16,875 nt of DNA, taken from NCBI GenBank assembly GCA_026770615.1, contig MU631634.1, forward strand, positions 4,188 through 21,062, in the 5' to 3' direction. Both the position numbers and the translations under genes were made by a program. The DNA is from Pavlovales sp. CCMP2436 (lineage: Eukaryota; Haptophyta; Pavlovophyceae; Pavlovales). The notes beneath the pieces are model-generated. The model did no database searches. It was not told the origin of the DNA and was given only the letters and a program-made list of their open reading frames with translations. Each line of letters begins with the position of its first letter. The stretch's first letter is position 1. Below are positions 1-7,259 of this stretch, piece after piece.

Positions 1-271
1 GGCGGCAATGGAGGCTGCGGAGGCGACGGCGACGGAGACGGAGTGTGGCTTTGGACGAGAACGTGGGCGCGTTCGACAACTCAAAGGATGTTTTTTTGTC
101 AGTGGTGGGCCTCCAGCTTGCGCTGAAGGTATCTGCTGGCACGGCGGATTCACTCGCGAGAGTGACGTCGTTATGAACCGACGGCGTTGAGAGACGTGGG
201 CGGAATAAATTACAATTAGACCGTCTCGGGCTAGTTATTCCGAGACCGTCTCGGAATTAGACGGTCTCGCG
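1..271. other. No gene; inverted/direct GACCGTCTCGG motif
   Basis: I see no convincing gene. The motif GACCGTCTCGG occurs at 219-229 and 244-254, and an inverted copy (GACGGTCTC) lies at 260-268, so the stretch can fold back on itself. It sits exactly where the neighbouring reverse-transcriptase-type reading frame ends, so it may be an insertion or junction sequence. The - strand of 1-190 is open in one frame, but its translation matches nothing I know. Confidence 0.35.
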
Positions 272-806
272 TTACGGAAGCCGGAGGAATGTGTTGCTCC
301 ATGGAGATGTCCCGGGTGCTGCCAGATGGTCGAGCCCTCTGATGGCAGCCATCAGGATGGGTCAATTTTGATGCGGGGGAAGTTGGGGTCAGCGAGGAAA
401 GTTAAGTCTATTGGTTTGCGAGTCTGGGGGTGCTTGCTTGCGAGGGCCGCTAGGACGTTGGGGTCACTGTGGTCATGTAGGCCATTGGACGTCATTTCGC
501 GGCGGGCTCGCGATAGGCTTCCCTCTTCCATGAGATGGTCGGCGCGGCGGGCAGTACGCTCGTCCCTGTCACGGGATGAGGCTGTGTAATTGCCCACTGG
601 CCGGTCTTTCGCGAGCAGCGCACAGTCAGATAGATAGTCAGCGATGAGCAGCGCGAAGTTCCCGTCCGCCCATTGCTGGGTGCGGAGCGCGATAACGCGG
701 GCGTGGTTTATTTGCGAGTCGGGCGGGAGGCGCGTGAAAAGGACCGGTAAGATTTGCAGAGCTTTGAGCGCGCGGTCGCGGTTGAGATCGTCTGATGCTG
801 TATATT
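272..806 (-). pseudogene. Retrotransposon-type protein remnant (region preceding reverse transcriptase)
   Basis: Reading the - strand from 806 gives about 150 uninterrupted codons with no obvious start Met: a helical stretch (KALQILPVLFTRLPPD, then ALRTQQWADGNFALLIADY), then RADHLMEEGSLSRARREMTS and LASKHPQTRKPIDL. From memory, the pattern of a helix, an 'xGxLSRARRALTS' motif, a 'LxxKHP' motif and then 'P.....D' is typical of the linker before the RT domain in non-LTR-like elements of algae and oomycetes. The frame ends at a stop at 352-354. A one-base shift continues as FLAAIRGLDH-like sequence (LMAAIRGLDHLAAPGTSPW) to a stop at 272-274. No RT catalytic domain follows, because the window changes to unrelated sequence. 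This is a truncated, frameshifted relic. Family assignment is by pattern memory only. Confidence 0.5.
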
Positions 807-887
807 ACTCGTAGTGTCACGGTGCACATGTGTGCGCCGTTGATGTGTAAGTTTCTAGTTAAACGTCCGTCCCCGGGAGGATCTCAC

Positions 888-958
888 TGGATTTAAGTGT
901 TGAAAAACACTCAGATCCAGGGATCCACCCCGAGCACACGGATACCGTCCCCACCGCT
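888..958 (+). repeat. Dispersed 62-bp repeat, copy 1, with hairpin
   Basis: Positions 897-958 match 2597-2658 over 62 ungapped bases with about 10 differences. The copy begins with a hairpin: GTGTT, loop GAAA, AACAC. Here the stem is extended by AGTGTT/AACACT and by CTGGAT (888-893) pairing with ATCCAG (916-921). Both copies end in an almost identical block, AGCACACGGATACCGT followed by CCCACCGCT. It may be the end of a mobile element; no gene was found within it. Confidence 0.6.
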
Positions 959-1131
959 GATCAGCTCAACCACACGACGATCGACGACTGACGACTCTCG
1001 ACTGGCACGCTGACCGACCTCCACTGCTCTCCCTCGCGTCGTCTGAAAATGCAGCACCGTCTGCGATTGCGGCCCACCTTCGCGCATCCCAAACATTACT
1101 TCCTCGCTAGCCTGGCTCGCATACGTTGAGA

Positions 1132-1151
1132 TTTTTGCCCGGGGGCAAAAA
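1132..1151. repeat. 20-bp palindrome
   Basis: TTTTTGCCC at 1132-1140 pairs perfectly with GGGCAAAAA at 1143-1151 across a two-base centre. It lies in a gene-free stretch. Function unknown. Confidence 0.6.
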
Positions 1152-2182
1152 CCACAAATATACGCGGCTTATTTGCTGGCCCATTCTATCCCACCCCTTG
1201 ACGGGGGTGGGCCTCGGGCGCAGGACTTTGGGTTGCGTGGTGGTGGGAACTTGCTGGCTCATGTATGCGTTTTGAAGACTTTGAGCTTGCAGGCTCATGT
1301 TTGGTTTTAGGTTTTTTGTCGCCCGAGTGGTGTGACAGCGTGGGTGACTGGCCGGTTTCAAGGGCCCGTTTGGTTGCTGAGCGTAGTGTGCGTGAGTGGT
1401 GCATGAATATGAAGGACTTGTCATGGATCAGTGCGTGCATGCGTGACGGGCCTACTGCGGAGGTCGCGGATATATATCGAGATTCGCGGAATTTTTGTTG
1501 GGCTCATTTCCATTCCCACTTACATATTCCCACTTTTTTGTTCGGGAATTCCAGGGATTCTTGGGAATGGTTTACAGTGGGCTCCGTGGCACTCCGCGGG
1601 GCTCTGTGGTGCTCCGCGGTCCGCGGAGCGCTGCAGCGTTCCTAGGTGGGGCCCTAGGCTTGGAAACCAGGCAGTCACTCAGCAAAATGGAAGCAAAATG
1701 GAAACATGGGGTTCAAGACGGGTTGAACTCCATGTTGCGGGGAGGGCCACCGGGCGCAGAGGAGTGCTCGGGCGAGTTTGATGCCAGCGAGGGCCGGTGG
1801 TCATGCTCGGTGGACGCGAGGCTCATCGTTTCACCCGCATCCGGCGCGGCGCTCTCGCTCCGCAAACGGACGGTGAACACACGTCCTCTTTTGGCCTCGG
1901 GAAGGCTGCCAAACTAGTGCCCGCCGCTGGGGGACCCGGCACCTGGGGCAGCCGGCGAATCGCCGAAGGTTTTCGGCACCGGCCTGGTGGGCCCCGACAC
2001 CGCGGAGGAGAAGGGCACACAGCTCCCCTAGGAGGCGCGCGACCGCTCCCCGCCCCCCCTGAAGTCCCGGGGACCGGGAGAAGGCCCTAGGTGCCGTCGC
2101 GCGTCTCACAGGCGAGCGTTGTGCACTTCTCCTCCGAGGACCTGCCTGGTCGCCCCCCGTCCCAGGCGGGGCGCGATGGCCG
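1152..2182. other. Gene-poor spacer with a perfect hairpin at 1611-1629
   Basis: About 1 kb without a supportable gene. Several overlapping ORFs of 84-164 codons exist on both strands, but they overlap each other, lack recognisable motifs and look like chance frames in GC-rich DNA. One perfect short inverted repeat is present: GCTCCGCGG at 1611-1619 and CCGCGGAGC at 1621-1629 around a single T. Around it, related GCTCCGTGG/ACTCCGCGG words are repeated. Confidence 0.4.
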
Positions 2183-2293
2183 CACATGAACGCTTCAAAG
2201 GCGACATGGCGCGCTCGGGGAGCACCCCCGGCAATCACCATGGCCGCCCACAACCCATCGACCCCGCCTCCGGGCGTGGCACAGCTGGGATCC
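2183..2293 (+). pseudogene. Coding-like fragment, inverted relative of 3640-3750
   Basis: This stretch aligns without gaps to the reverse complement of 3640-3750. In the matching frame both translate to related peptides: RFKGDMARSG then PIDPASGRGTAG here, and RLKGDVASSA then PIDHSSGRGAAR there. About 15 of 35 residues are identical, with conserved KGD, PID and SGRG. Ungapped alignment with protein-level conservation suggests remnants of one coding family. I do not recognise the protein. Confidence 0.35.
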
Positions 2294-2324
2294 AAGTCCC
2301 CGCGGCGTAGGCGGCGGGTTCTCA

Positions 2325-2350
2325 ATAGTTGAAATACAACTATTTTTTTT
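2325..2350 (+). other. Hairpin followed by a run of eight T
   Basis: ATAGTTG (2325-2331) and CAACTAT (2337-2343) form a perfect 7-bp stem around AAATA, followed immediately by T residues through 2350. It resembles an intrinsic or pol III terminator in shape, but no RNA gene was identified upstream, so the role is open. Confidence 0.35.
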
Positions 2351-2596
2351 GTATGTATGTATTTATTTATTTACGCGAGCACGCAATATTTATTCTGAGT
2401 GGGTGCTTGTCAGCTAGCCAAATGTGCTCCGGGGACTTGGCGATTGGACCATAACTTTTCAGCCTGCGGGGACACCGGGAGTGTGCGCCCAATGATACCA
2501 ACTTTATGACGCGGAGAGAAAATATCTAAAAATACGTTGGCTCCGGTGGATACCTGTCAATCAGGTGACGGACGTTAACCTACTCCCCGGAACCTG

Positions 2597-2658
2597 GTGT
2601 TGAGAAACACTCGGATCAAGGGACCTTTGCAGAGCACACGGATACCGTTCCCACCGCT
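2597..2658 (+). repeat. Dispersed 62-bp repeat, copy 2, with hairpin
   Basis: Second copy of the repeat at 897-958, same orientation and same length. The hairpin stem GTGTT/AACAC is kept, while the loop changes from GAAA to GAGA, both fitting the GNRA pattern. The middle has drifted and the last 27 bases are nearly unchanged. Confidence 0.6.
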
Positions 2659-2719
2659 TAATACCCGCGTCATTTTGAAAGCCCCCCCCCCTTGTCCTCC
2701 TGTAGGGTTCTTTTCAAAG

Positions 2720-2835
2720 TTTTATGTTGGGGTAAGCCCCTACCCCTCCGATCGGCTAAAATTCTATGTTGGGTCCCCCCTACTCCTACAGTGAACCTTG
2801 GCCGCCCCACAGAGGTTGGGACCCCCCTCCAAGCC
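2720..2835 (+). repeat. GTTGGG...CCCCC repeat cluster, left block
   Basis: Three GTTGGG words at about 2726, 2768 and 2815 are each followed within a few bases by a C-run. The first two are separated by CCGATCGGCTAAAATTCTA. A similar block with the same words in the same orientation lies at 3369-3475, so the two blocks bracket the MITE at 2904-3074. Confidence 0.5.
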
Positions 2836-2903
2836 CGTGGCGTGGAGGCTTGCCTATGCAAAACAGGCTCAGAAGGCGCGCGCGGCACAGTTATCGCCTG
2901 CTC

Positions 2904-3074
2904 TACAGGGGATCGCAGGCAATAAGAAATCGTCGTGTTAAGAAACTGAACCTCTTTTATTTGCATTGTTTGTATGTAATTTAAGAATATTTAAGCATTG
3001 TTCCTATGTAAATTGCTAAGAAACTCAGCCTCAGCCTCAAAAAGCGCCGTTTTTATTGCCCGCGATCCCCTGTA
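2904..3074. mobile_element. MITE-like inverted-repeat element, copy 1 (complete)
   Basis: A 171-bp unit with terminal inverted repeats. The left end reads TACAGGGGATCGC then AGGCAATAAG, and the right end is its complement, ending GCGATCCCCTGTA. If the outer TA is the target duplication, the element starts CAGGGG and fits a TA-inserting (Tc1/mariner-like) short non-autonomous transposon. The interior is AT-rich, has AAGAAACT motifs near both ends (TTAAGAAACTGAACCTC and CTAAGAAACTCAGCCTC) and no coding capacity. A second copy lies at 16601-16754 and an isolated similar end at 13971. The superfamily is inferred from the TA and termini only. Confidence 0.7.
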
Positions 3075-3368
3075 TAGCGCTGTGAAGGTCGTCGATGAGT
3101 TTGGCGTCGGTGGACTATTCGGTGGGCAAGGCTCAGCGGTCGTGCGTGCAAGCGCTATGGTGCGTATTTATAGCGAGCGCCGCCGCGCAGTCTAGTCCAC
3201 TGCACGGCGTGCCAGCGCACGTGCGCGTGCAAGTGCCCAATCTTATGTACTGCTATACGACATATCTGCTAACTGGAGAAGTACGAGTGTCCAACCCTGT
3301 CGAGTTGCTCGCCGCAGATGAAGTATTTTTTTGAGTATTTTCCCCAGATTTTGTCAACCCGTGTAAAG

Positions 3369-3475
3369 CAGAGGTTGGGACCCCCCCTTCTGCCCCCTTC
3401 CAGGCAGCGGCGCAAATTTTAGGTTGGGTCACCCCCCTACCCTAAAGATCGGTGAAACTTTTAGGTTGGCCCCCC
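3369..3475 (+). repeat. GTTGGG...CCCCC repeat cluster, right block
   Basis: GTTGGG-type words at 3374, 3423 and 3464 are each followed by a run of C. CAGAGGTTGGGACCCCCC is shared with 2811-2827, and the GATCGGTGAAACTTTTAGG spacer is related to the one in the left block. The order of the sub-blocks is swapped between left and right, although the orientation is the same. Confidence 0.5.
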
Positions 3476-3477
3476 CC

Positions 3478-3825
3478 TCACAAACGAACTAGGGGGGAGT
3501 TACAAAATGACGCGCGTGAGACGACCGATGACTGACTCTCCCTGGTCATGCCCGTACGCCTTCGGGCTGCAAGTCGGGGGACATTAAAAGAACTATTATA
3601 CAAAAAAAGTCCGTCCACGTTGCAGGGACTCGGATTATTCCTAGCCGCGCCGCGCCCGGAAGAGTGGTCGATGGGACGCAGGTGGCCCTGGCGCTCGTAG
3701 AGGGTGTAGGCCGAGCTCGCCACGTCGCCTTTGAGGCGCGCAGGTGCGGCCGTTGCGCCCTCGTTTTCTTTAGGCGGGGGCGATGAGACAGGTCTTCGGA
3801 GGAAGACCCGGAGACCGGGAGAAGG
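3478..3825 (-). CDS. Unidentified coding-like ORF fragment
   Basis: The - strand is open from 3825 to a stop at 3478-3480, about 115 codons with no clear ATG; the first plausible start is a GTG near 3723. The translation has a natural look: a Pro-rich start (SSPPPKENEGATAAPA), then LKGDVASSAYTLYERQGHLR, then PIDHSSGRGAARNN and DGLFLYNSSFNVPRL. Its first half is related at protein level to the inverted fragment at 2183-2293, which is the main reason to take it as real or formerly real. It ends about 70 bases beyond the 3' end of the ARM/kinase gene, on the same strand. No family recognised; it may be part of a degraded mobile element. Confidence 0.35.
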   Translation of the reverse strand, partial: PSPGLRVFLRRPVSSPPPKENEGATAAPARLKGDVASSAYTLYERQGHLRPIDHSSGRGAARNNPSPCNVDGLFLYNSSFNVPRLAARRRTGMTRESQSSVVSRASFCNSPLVRL

Positions 3826-3895
3826 CTAGGACGCCTCCGGTCGAGCCGAGGAAGCGTCCTAGCCGAGGGCGGTCTATTCGTCTAGGTACCCGTCG

Positions 3896-5154
3896 TTACT
3901 CCAGCTGTCCAAGGGCAGCTCGGCCCGCCTCATGCACTGCTGCATTGGCCGAGTGCGCGCGCATCGCCGCGACGATCTGGGGCAGCGCGTCTGCGTCCGC
4001 TACCGCCTGCTTGCGCGCAGCGCCATGCGCATCAGTGCCGACTGTACTGTTGCACAGCGCGGACCACGCCCACTCTTGCACTGCAGCATCGGCCGTGTGC
4101 GTGCGCATCGCCGCGACGATCTGGGGCAGCGCGTCCGCGTCCACTGCCGCCTGCCTGCGCGCACCACTCTGCGCATCGGTGCCGGCTATGATATTGTTCA
4201 GCGCCCAGCATGCCGCCTCCTGCACTGCTGCATCGCCCGGGTGCGCGCGCATCGCTGCGACGATCTGGGTCAGCGCGTCCGCGTCCACTGCTGTCTGCTC
4301 GCGCGCACCACTCTGCGTATAGGCGCCGGCTGTGATAGTGTACAGTGCCCTGCACGCCAACTGCTGCACTGCTGCATCGACCGAGTGCGCGCGCATCGCC
4401 GCGACGATCTGGGACAGCGCGTCTGCGTTCGCTGCCGCCTGCTTGCGCGCAGCGCCATGCGCAACAGTGCCGACTGTACTGTTGCACAGCGCGGAGCACG
4501 CCCACTCTTGCACTGCAGCATTGGCCGTGTGCGCGCGCATCGCCGCGACGATCTGGGGCAGCGCGTCTGCGTCCGCTGCTGCCTGTCTTCGCGCACCACC
4601 CTGTGCATCGTTGCCGGCTGTGATGTTTGTCAGCGCCCTACACGCCAACTGCTGCACTGCTGCATCGGCCAGGTGCACGCGCATCACCGCGACGATCTGG
4701 GCGAGGACACCTGCTGGAGCAGCGGCAACTTTGGCCCGCACCGTCGTCCGCCCAGCCACGACCGCGACTGCCGTCTCTTCGACCACGACGCGCAGCACGA
4801 GCCTGGCGTGCACCGCCCCAGTAGAGTGCTCGCACATGTGCGCCTCCAGCTTACGCCACGGCATGCCGCTCAGCTTGGCTTCGGAGGGCAGCCGCGCAGG
4901 CGCCACTGCCTGCGCAGCGGCGGCGGCGGCGGCACCGTCCTCGAGCCCGTTCGGCGGCGCGGCGGTAGCAGCAGCAGCCAGCGCCTTTTCCACCTCCTCC
5001 AGCGTCCGCCTTTTTCGAGCAGGCGCCACTGCCTGCGCGGCGGCGGTGTCAGCAGCCAGGCGGCGCGCCTTTTCCGCCTCCGCCGACAAGAGTAGATCAC
5101 GGGTGAGCTTGGCCGCCACCTGCACAGCTTCGTGCGACAGGTGCGCGTCCATCG
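3896..5154 (-). CDS. ARM module 2 and C-terminus
   Basis: Resumes as AMDAHLSHEAVQVAAKLTRD, then an Ala/Lys/Glu-rich linker (SAEAEKARRLAADTAAAQAV, KRRTLEEVEKALAAA). A second copy of the module head follows: PNGLEDGAAAAAAAQAV, then LPSEAKLSGMPWRKLEAHM, parallel to the head of module 1. Six further 48-residue repeats follow (ALPQIVAAMRAHTANAAVQ, then ACxALxNxTxGTxAxGAARKQ). At DNA level the last repeats show a higher-order period of 432 bp (three repeats): 3951 and 4383 begin nearly identical stretches. The protein ends AVHEAGRAALGQLE at a TAA (3896-3898). A single 846-codon frame begins at 6436, but everything before about 5155 in it is a shadow of the true frames. Confidence 0.7.
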
Positions 5155-5812
5155 CCGGACGATCTGGGGCAGCGCGCCTGCGGACATTGCCACCTGCTTG
5201 CGCGCATAGCCTTGCGCATCTGTGCCGTATGTGATGTTGCCCAGCGCCCTGCACGCCGCCTCCTGCACGCATGCGTTCGACAGGTGCGCGCCCATCGCCG
5301 CGACGACCAAGCGCAGCGCGCTTGCGCCCACTGCCGCCTGCGCGCGCGCGTCGCCCTGCGCGTCTGCGCCGGCTGTGATGTTGAACAGCACCCTGCACGC
5401 CGCCTCCTGCACGCCTGCATGGTCCGGGTGCGCGCCCATCGCTGCGACGATCAGGGGTAGCGCGTCCAGGTTTACTGCCTTCTGCGCACGCACGTCGCGC
5501 TGCGCGCCTTCGCCGGCTGTGATGTAGCGCAGCGCAGTGCACGCCTGCTGCTGCACGGCTGCGCTGGCTGGGTGCGCGCCCATCGCCGCGACGACCAGGG
5601 GCAGCGAGCTCGCGTCCGCTGCCGCCTGCGCGCGCGCGTCGCGCTGCGCACCTGCGCCGGCTGTGACGTAGCGCAGCGCAGTGCACGCCGCCTCCTGCAC
5701 GCCTGCACAGTTCGGGTGCGCGCCCATCGCCGCGACGATCAAGGGCAGCGCGTCCAGGTCCACTGCCGCCTGCGCGCGCGCGTCGCCCTGCACACCTGCG
5801 CCGGCTGCGATG
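5155..5812 (-). CDS. ARM module 1 (continuation)
   Basis: Directly in frame after the TGA at 5815. Repeats of the same 48-residue type (AVDLDALPLIVAAMGAHPNC, VQEAACTALRYVTAGAGAQ and relatives) run for about four more units to SAGALPQIV. There one base appears to be missing (GTC then CGGCGATG, where GTC GCG GCG ATG is expected), and the frame derails into Arg/Trp-rich nonsense that would run on to 4870. The genuine sequence resumes in the neighbouring frame as AMDAHLSHEAVQVAAKL. Confidence 0.7.
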
Positions 5813-5814
5813 TT

Positions 5815-6609
5815 TCATAGTGCCTCGCACGCCGCCTCCTGCACGCCTGCACTGGCCGGGTGCGCGCGCATCGCCACGACGATCTGGAGCAGCGCGCCCG
5901 CATTTGCTGCCTCCTGCGCGCCTGCACCGGCTGTGATACTGGACAGCGCTCTGCACGTGTGCTGCTGCACGGTTGCATTGTCCGGGTGCGCGCCCATCGC
6001 CGCGATGACCAGGAGCAGCGCGCCCGCGCCCGCTGCCGCCTGCGCGCGCGCGTCGGCCTGCGTGTGCGCGTCGGCCTGCGCGACTGCGCTGGCTGTGATG
6101 CTGAACAGCGCCCTGCACGCCTTCACTTGCACGCCTGCACTGGCCGGGTGCGCGCGCATCGCCACGACGATCTGGAGCAGCGCGCTCGCGCCCGCTGCCG
6201 CCTGCTTGCGAGCATCCGCCTGCGCGCCTGCGCCGGCTGCGATGCTGCGCAGCGCAGCGCACGCCTGCTCCTGCACGGCTGCGCTGGCCAGGTGCGCGCC
6301 CATCGCCGCGACGACCAGGGGGAGGGCGCCCGCTGCGACCGCGGCATTTTTGGTGCCCAGCTCTCCGGCCCGCTCGGCCACGACGCGCAGAGCGAGCTCG
6401 GCGTGCGCGCCCAAGTGCGCTAACAGCTGCGGCCACGGCATGCTCGTCAGCTCGGCCTCGGAAGGCAGCTGCGCAGGCACCACCGCCTGCGCGGCAGCGG
6501 CGGCGGCGGCGGCGGCGACGGCGATGTCCTTGAGCCCGTTCACGAGGTATACCGCGCTCGGCCGGAGAGTGGCCTCATCGTTGAGGCACATATCGACGAG
6601 CGTGCGCAT
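5815..6609 (-). CDS. Kinase C-terminal helices plus ARM module 1 (first part)
   Basis: The start is the end of the kinase domain: LVDMCLNDEATLRPSAVYLV, with the conserved RP. Next comes an Ala-rich linker, then LPSEAELTSMPWPQLLAHLG, then ARM-type repeats of about 48 residues of the form GALPLVVAAMGAHxxSAAVQ followed by ACxALxxIxAGAGAQADAR. About five repeats are seen. The frame stops at TGA 5815-5817 inside a repeat (ACEAL, stop, NIAAGAGVQGDAR). At that position other repeats have Gly, Ser, Arg or Cys, so this is an isolated nonsense change rather than the protein's end. Confidence 0.7.
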   Translation of the reverse strand: MRTLVDMCLNDEATLRPSAVYLVNGLKDIAVAAAAAAAAAQAVVPAQLPSEAELTSMPWPQLLAHLGAHAELALRVVAERAGELGTKNAAVAAGALPLVVAAMGAHLASAAVQEQACAALRSIAAGAGAQADARKQAAAGASALLQIVVAMRAHPASAGVQVKACRALFSITASAVAQADAHTQADARAQAAAGAGALLLVIAAMGAHPDNATVQQHTCRALSSITAGAGAQEAANAGALLQIVVAMRAHPASAGVQEAACEAL

Positions 6610-6798
6610 CTACGGCGGTGTCGTCGCCGGCGGCAGGTGCAGGCGCGCCCGGCTCGTAGGCTCCCTTCCGGCGAGGAGCGCTGCGACGAGCACGCCAAAG
6701 GAATAAATATCCGATTTTTCGTTGCCGTAACCCTTGCGCACCTCGGGCGCCGCGTAGGCGGGCGTGTACCCAGGCGCGCGCGTCTGTGTAAGCAGCAT
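6610..6798 (-). CDS. Protein kinase domain, C-lobe
   Basis: Continues the kinase in another frame: APGYTPAYAAPEVRKGYG contains the APE motif of the activation segment, and NEKSDIYSFGVLVAALLAG is the helix-F region with the invariant Asp. After REPTSRARLHLPPATTPP comes TAG (6610-6612), directly followed by ATG and the last kinase helices (MRTLVDMCLNDEATLRPSA) in the same frame. In related TKL kinases the residue here is commonly Glu (PPEM or PPEL), so a one-base change of GAG would explain the stop. Confidence 0.7.
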   Translation of the reverse strand: MLLTQTRAPGYTPAYAAPEVRKGYGNEKSDIYSFGVLVAALLAGREPTSRARLHLPPATTPP

Positions 6799-7259
6799 TT
6801 TTGGGCCAGACCCACGTCGGCCAGCTTGAAGAGGCCCAGGCCAGGCTGGCAGAGCACTTTCGCGGGCTTCACGTCCCAGTGCACGATGGGCGTCTCGAGC
6901 GTGTGCAGGTAGTGCAATGCGAGTGCGGTGTGCAGCGACGCGCGCCGCCCGGCCCCGGCCCAGGCCACGCTCGCCGGGTCACTCATGAGCACGTCGGCCA
7001 GGGAGCCACCCGCCATCAGCTCGGTCATGATCATGAGTTTGCCCGGATCGTCACACGCGCCCACGAAGTTGATGATATGCTGGTGCTTCAGGCCGGGCAG
7101 CATATCCACCTCCTTCTTAAAATCCTTGGCGGCGGCGTCGCCCGCTGCGTTGAGGCGCTTCACCGCGACGGACTGGGCGCCCTTAAAACGCGCTTCGTAC
7201 ACTGTGCCAAAGCCGTCGTGGCCCAGCACGACATCGCCGCCGTCAGGGCCAAGAACCAT
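6797..7259 (-). CDS. Protein kinase domain, N-lobe and catalytic loop (TKL/Raf-like, degenerate)
   Basis: Starting from the Met at 7259: glycine-rich loop GHDGFGTVYE (residues 13-22), VAVK lysine (34), helix-C glutamate in FKKEVDML (50), hinge IMTELMAGGSLADVL, then the catalytic segment. The catalytic motifs are altered: HRD appears as HWD (127-129), the Mg-binding Asn of KPxN is Lys (KPAK, 131-134) and DFG is DVG (148-150). Both catalytic aspartates remain. The frame is lost right after GLAQK at a run of five A near 6795; one more A would restore the downstream kinase frame. The enzyme could be a pseudokinase, or these are decay mutations. Family placement rests on the EDR1 fusion and TKL-like spacing. 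Confidence 0.75.

Noticed and set aside
1831..2325. 164-codon - strand ORF
   Set aside because: Arg/Pro/Gly-rich with no motif; it overlaps competing frames in very GC-rich DNA.
2904..3074. tRNA-derived SINE
   Set aside because: No A/B box or tRNA-like fold is visible, and the terminal inverted repeats fit a DNA element better.
5155..6436. N-terminal half of the 846-codon - strand frame starting at 6436
   Set aside because: Its Arg/Gly-rich sequence is an off-frame reading of ARM repeats; the true frames are the neighbouring ones.
3932..6706. Long + strand ORFs of 187-387 codons across 3932-6706
   Set aside because: They are antisense shadows of the Ala-rich ARM repeats. The - strand translation has coherent, repeated ARM consensus, while the + strand gives Arg/Cys/Ala-rich sequence with no family features.
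6540..6796. Continuation of the kinase N-lobe frame past 6797
   Set aside because: After GLAQK the sequence turns Arg-rich and loses kinase homology, whereas the adjacent frame has APE and SDIYSFG.
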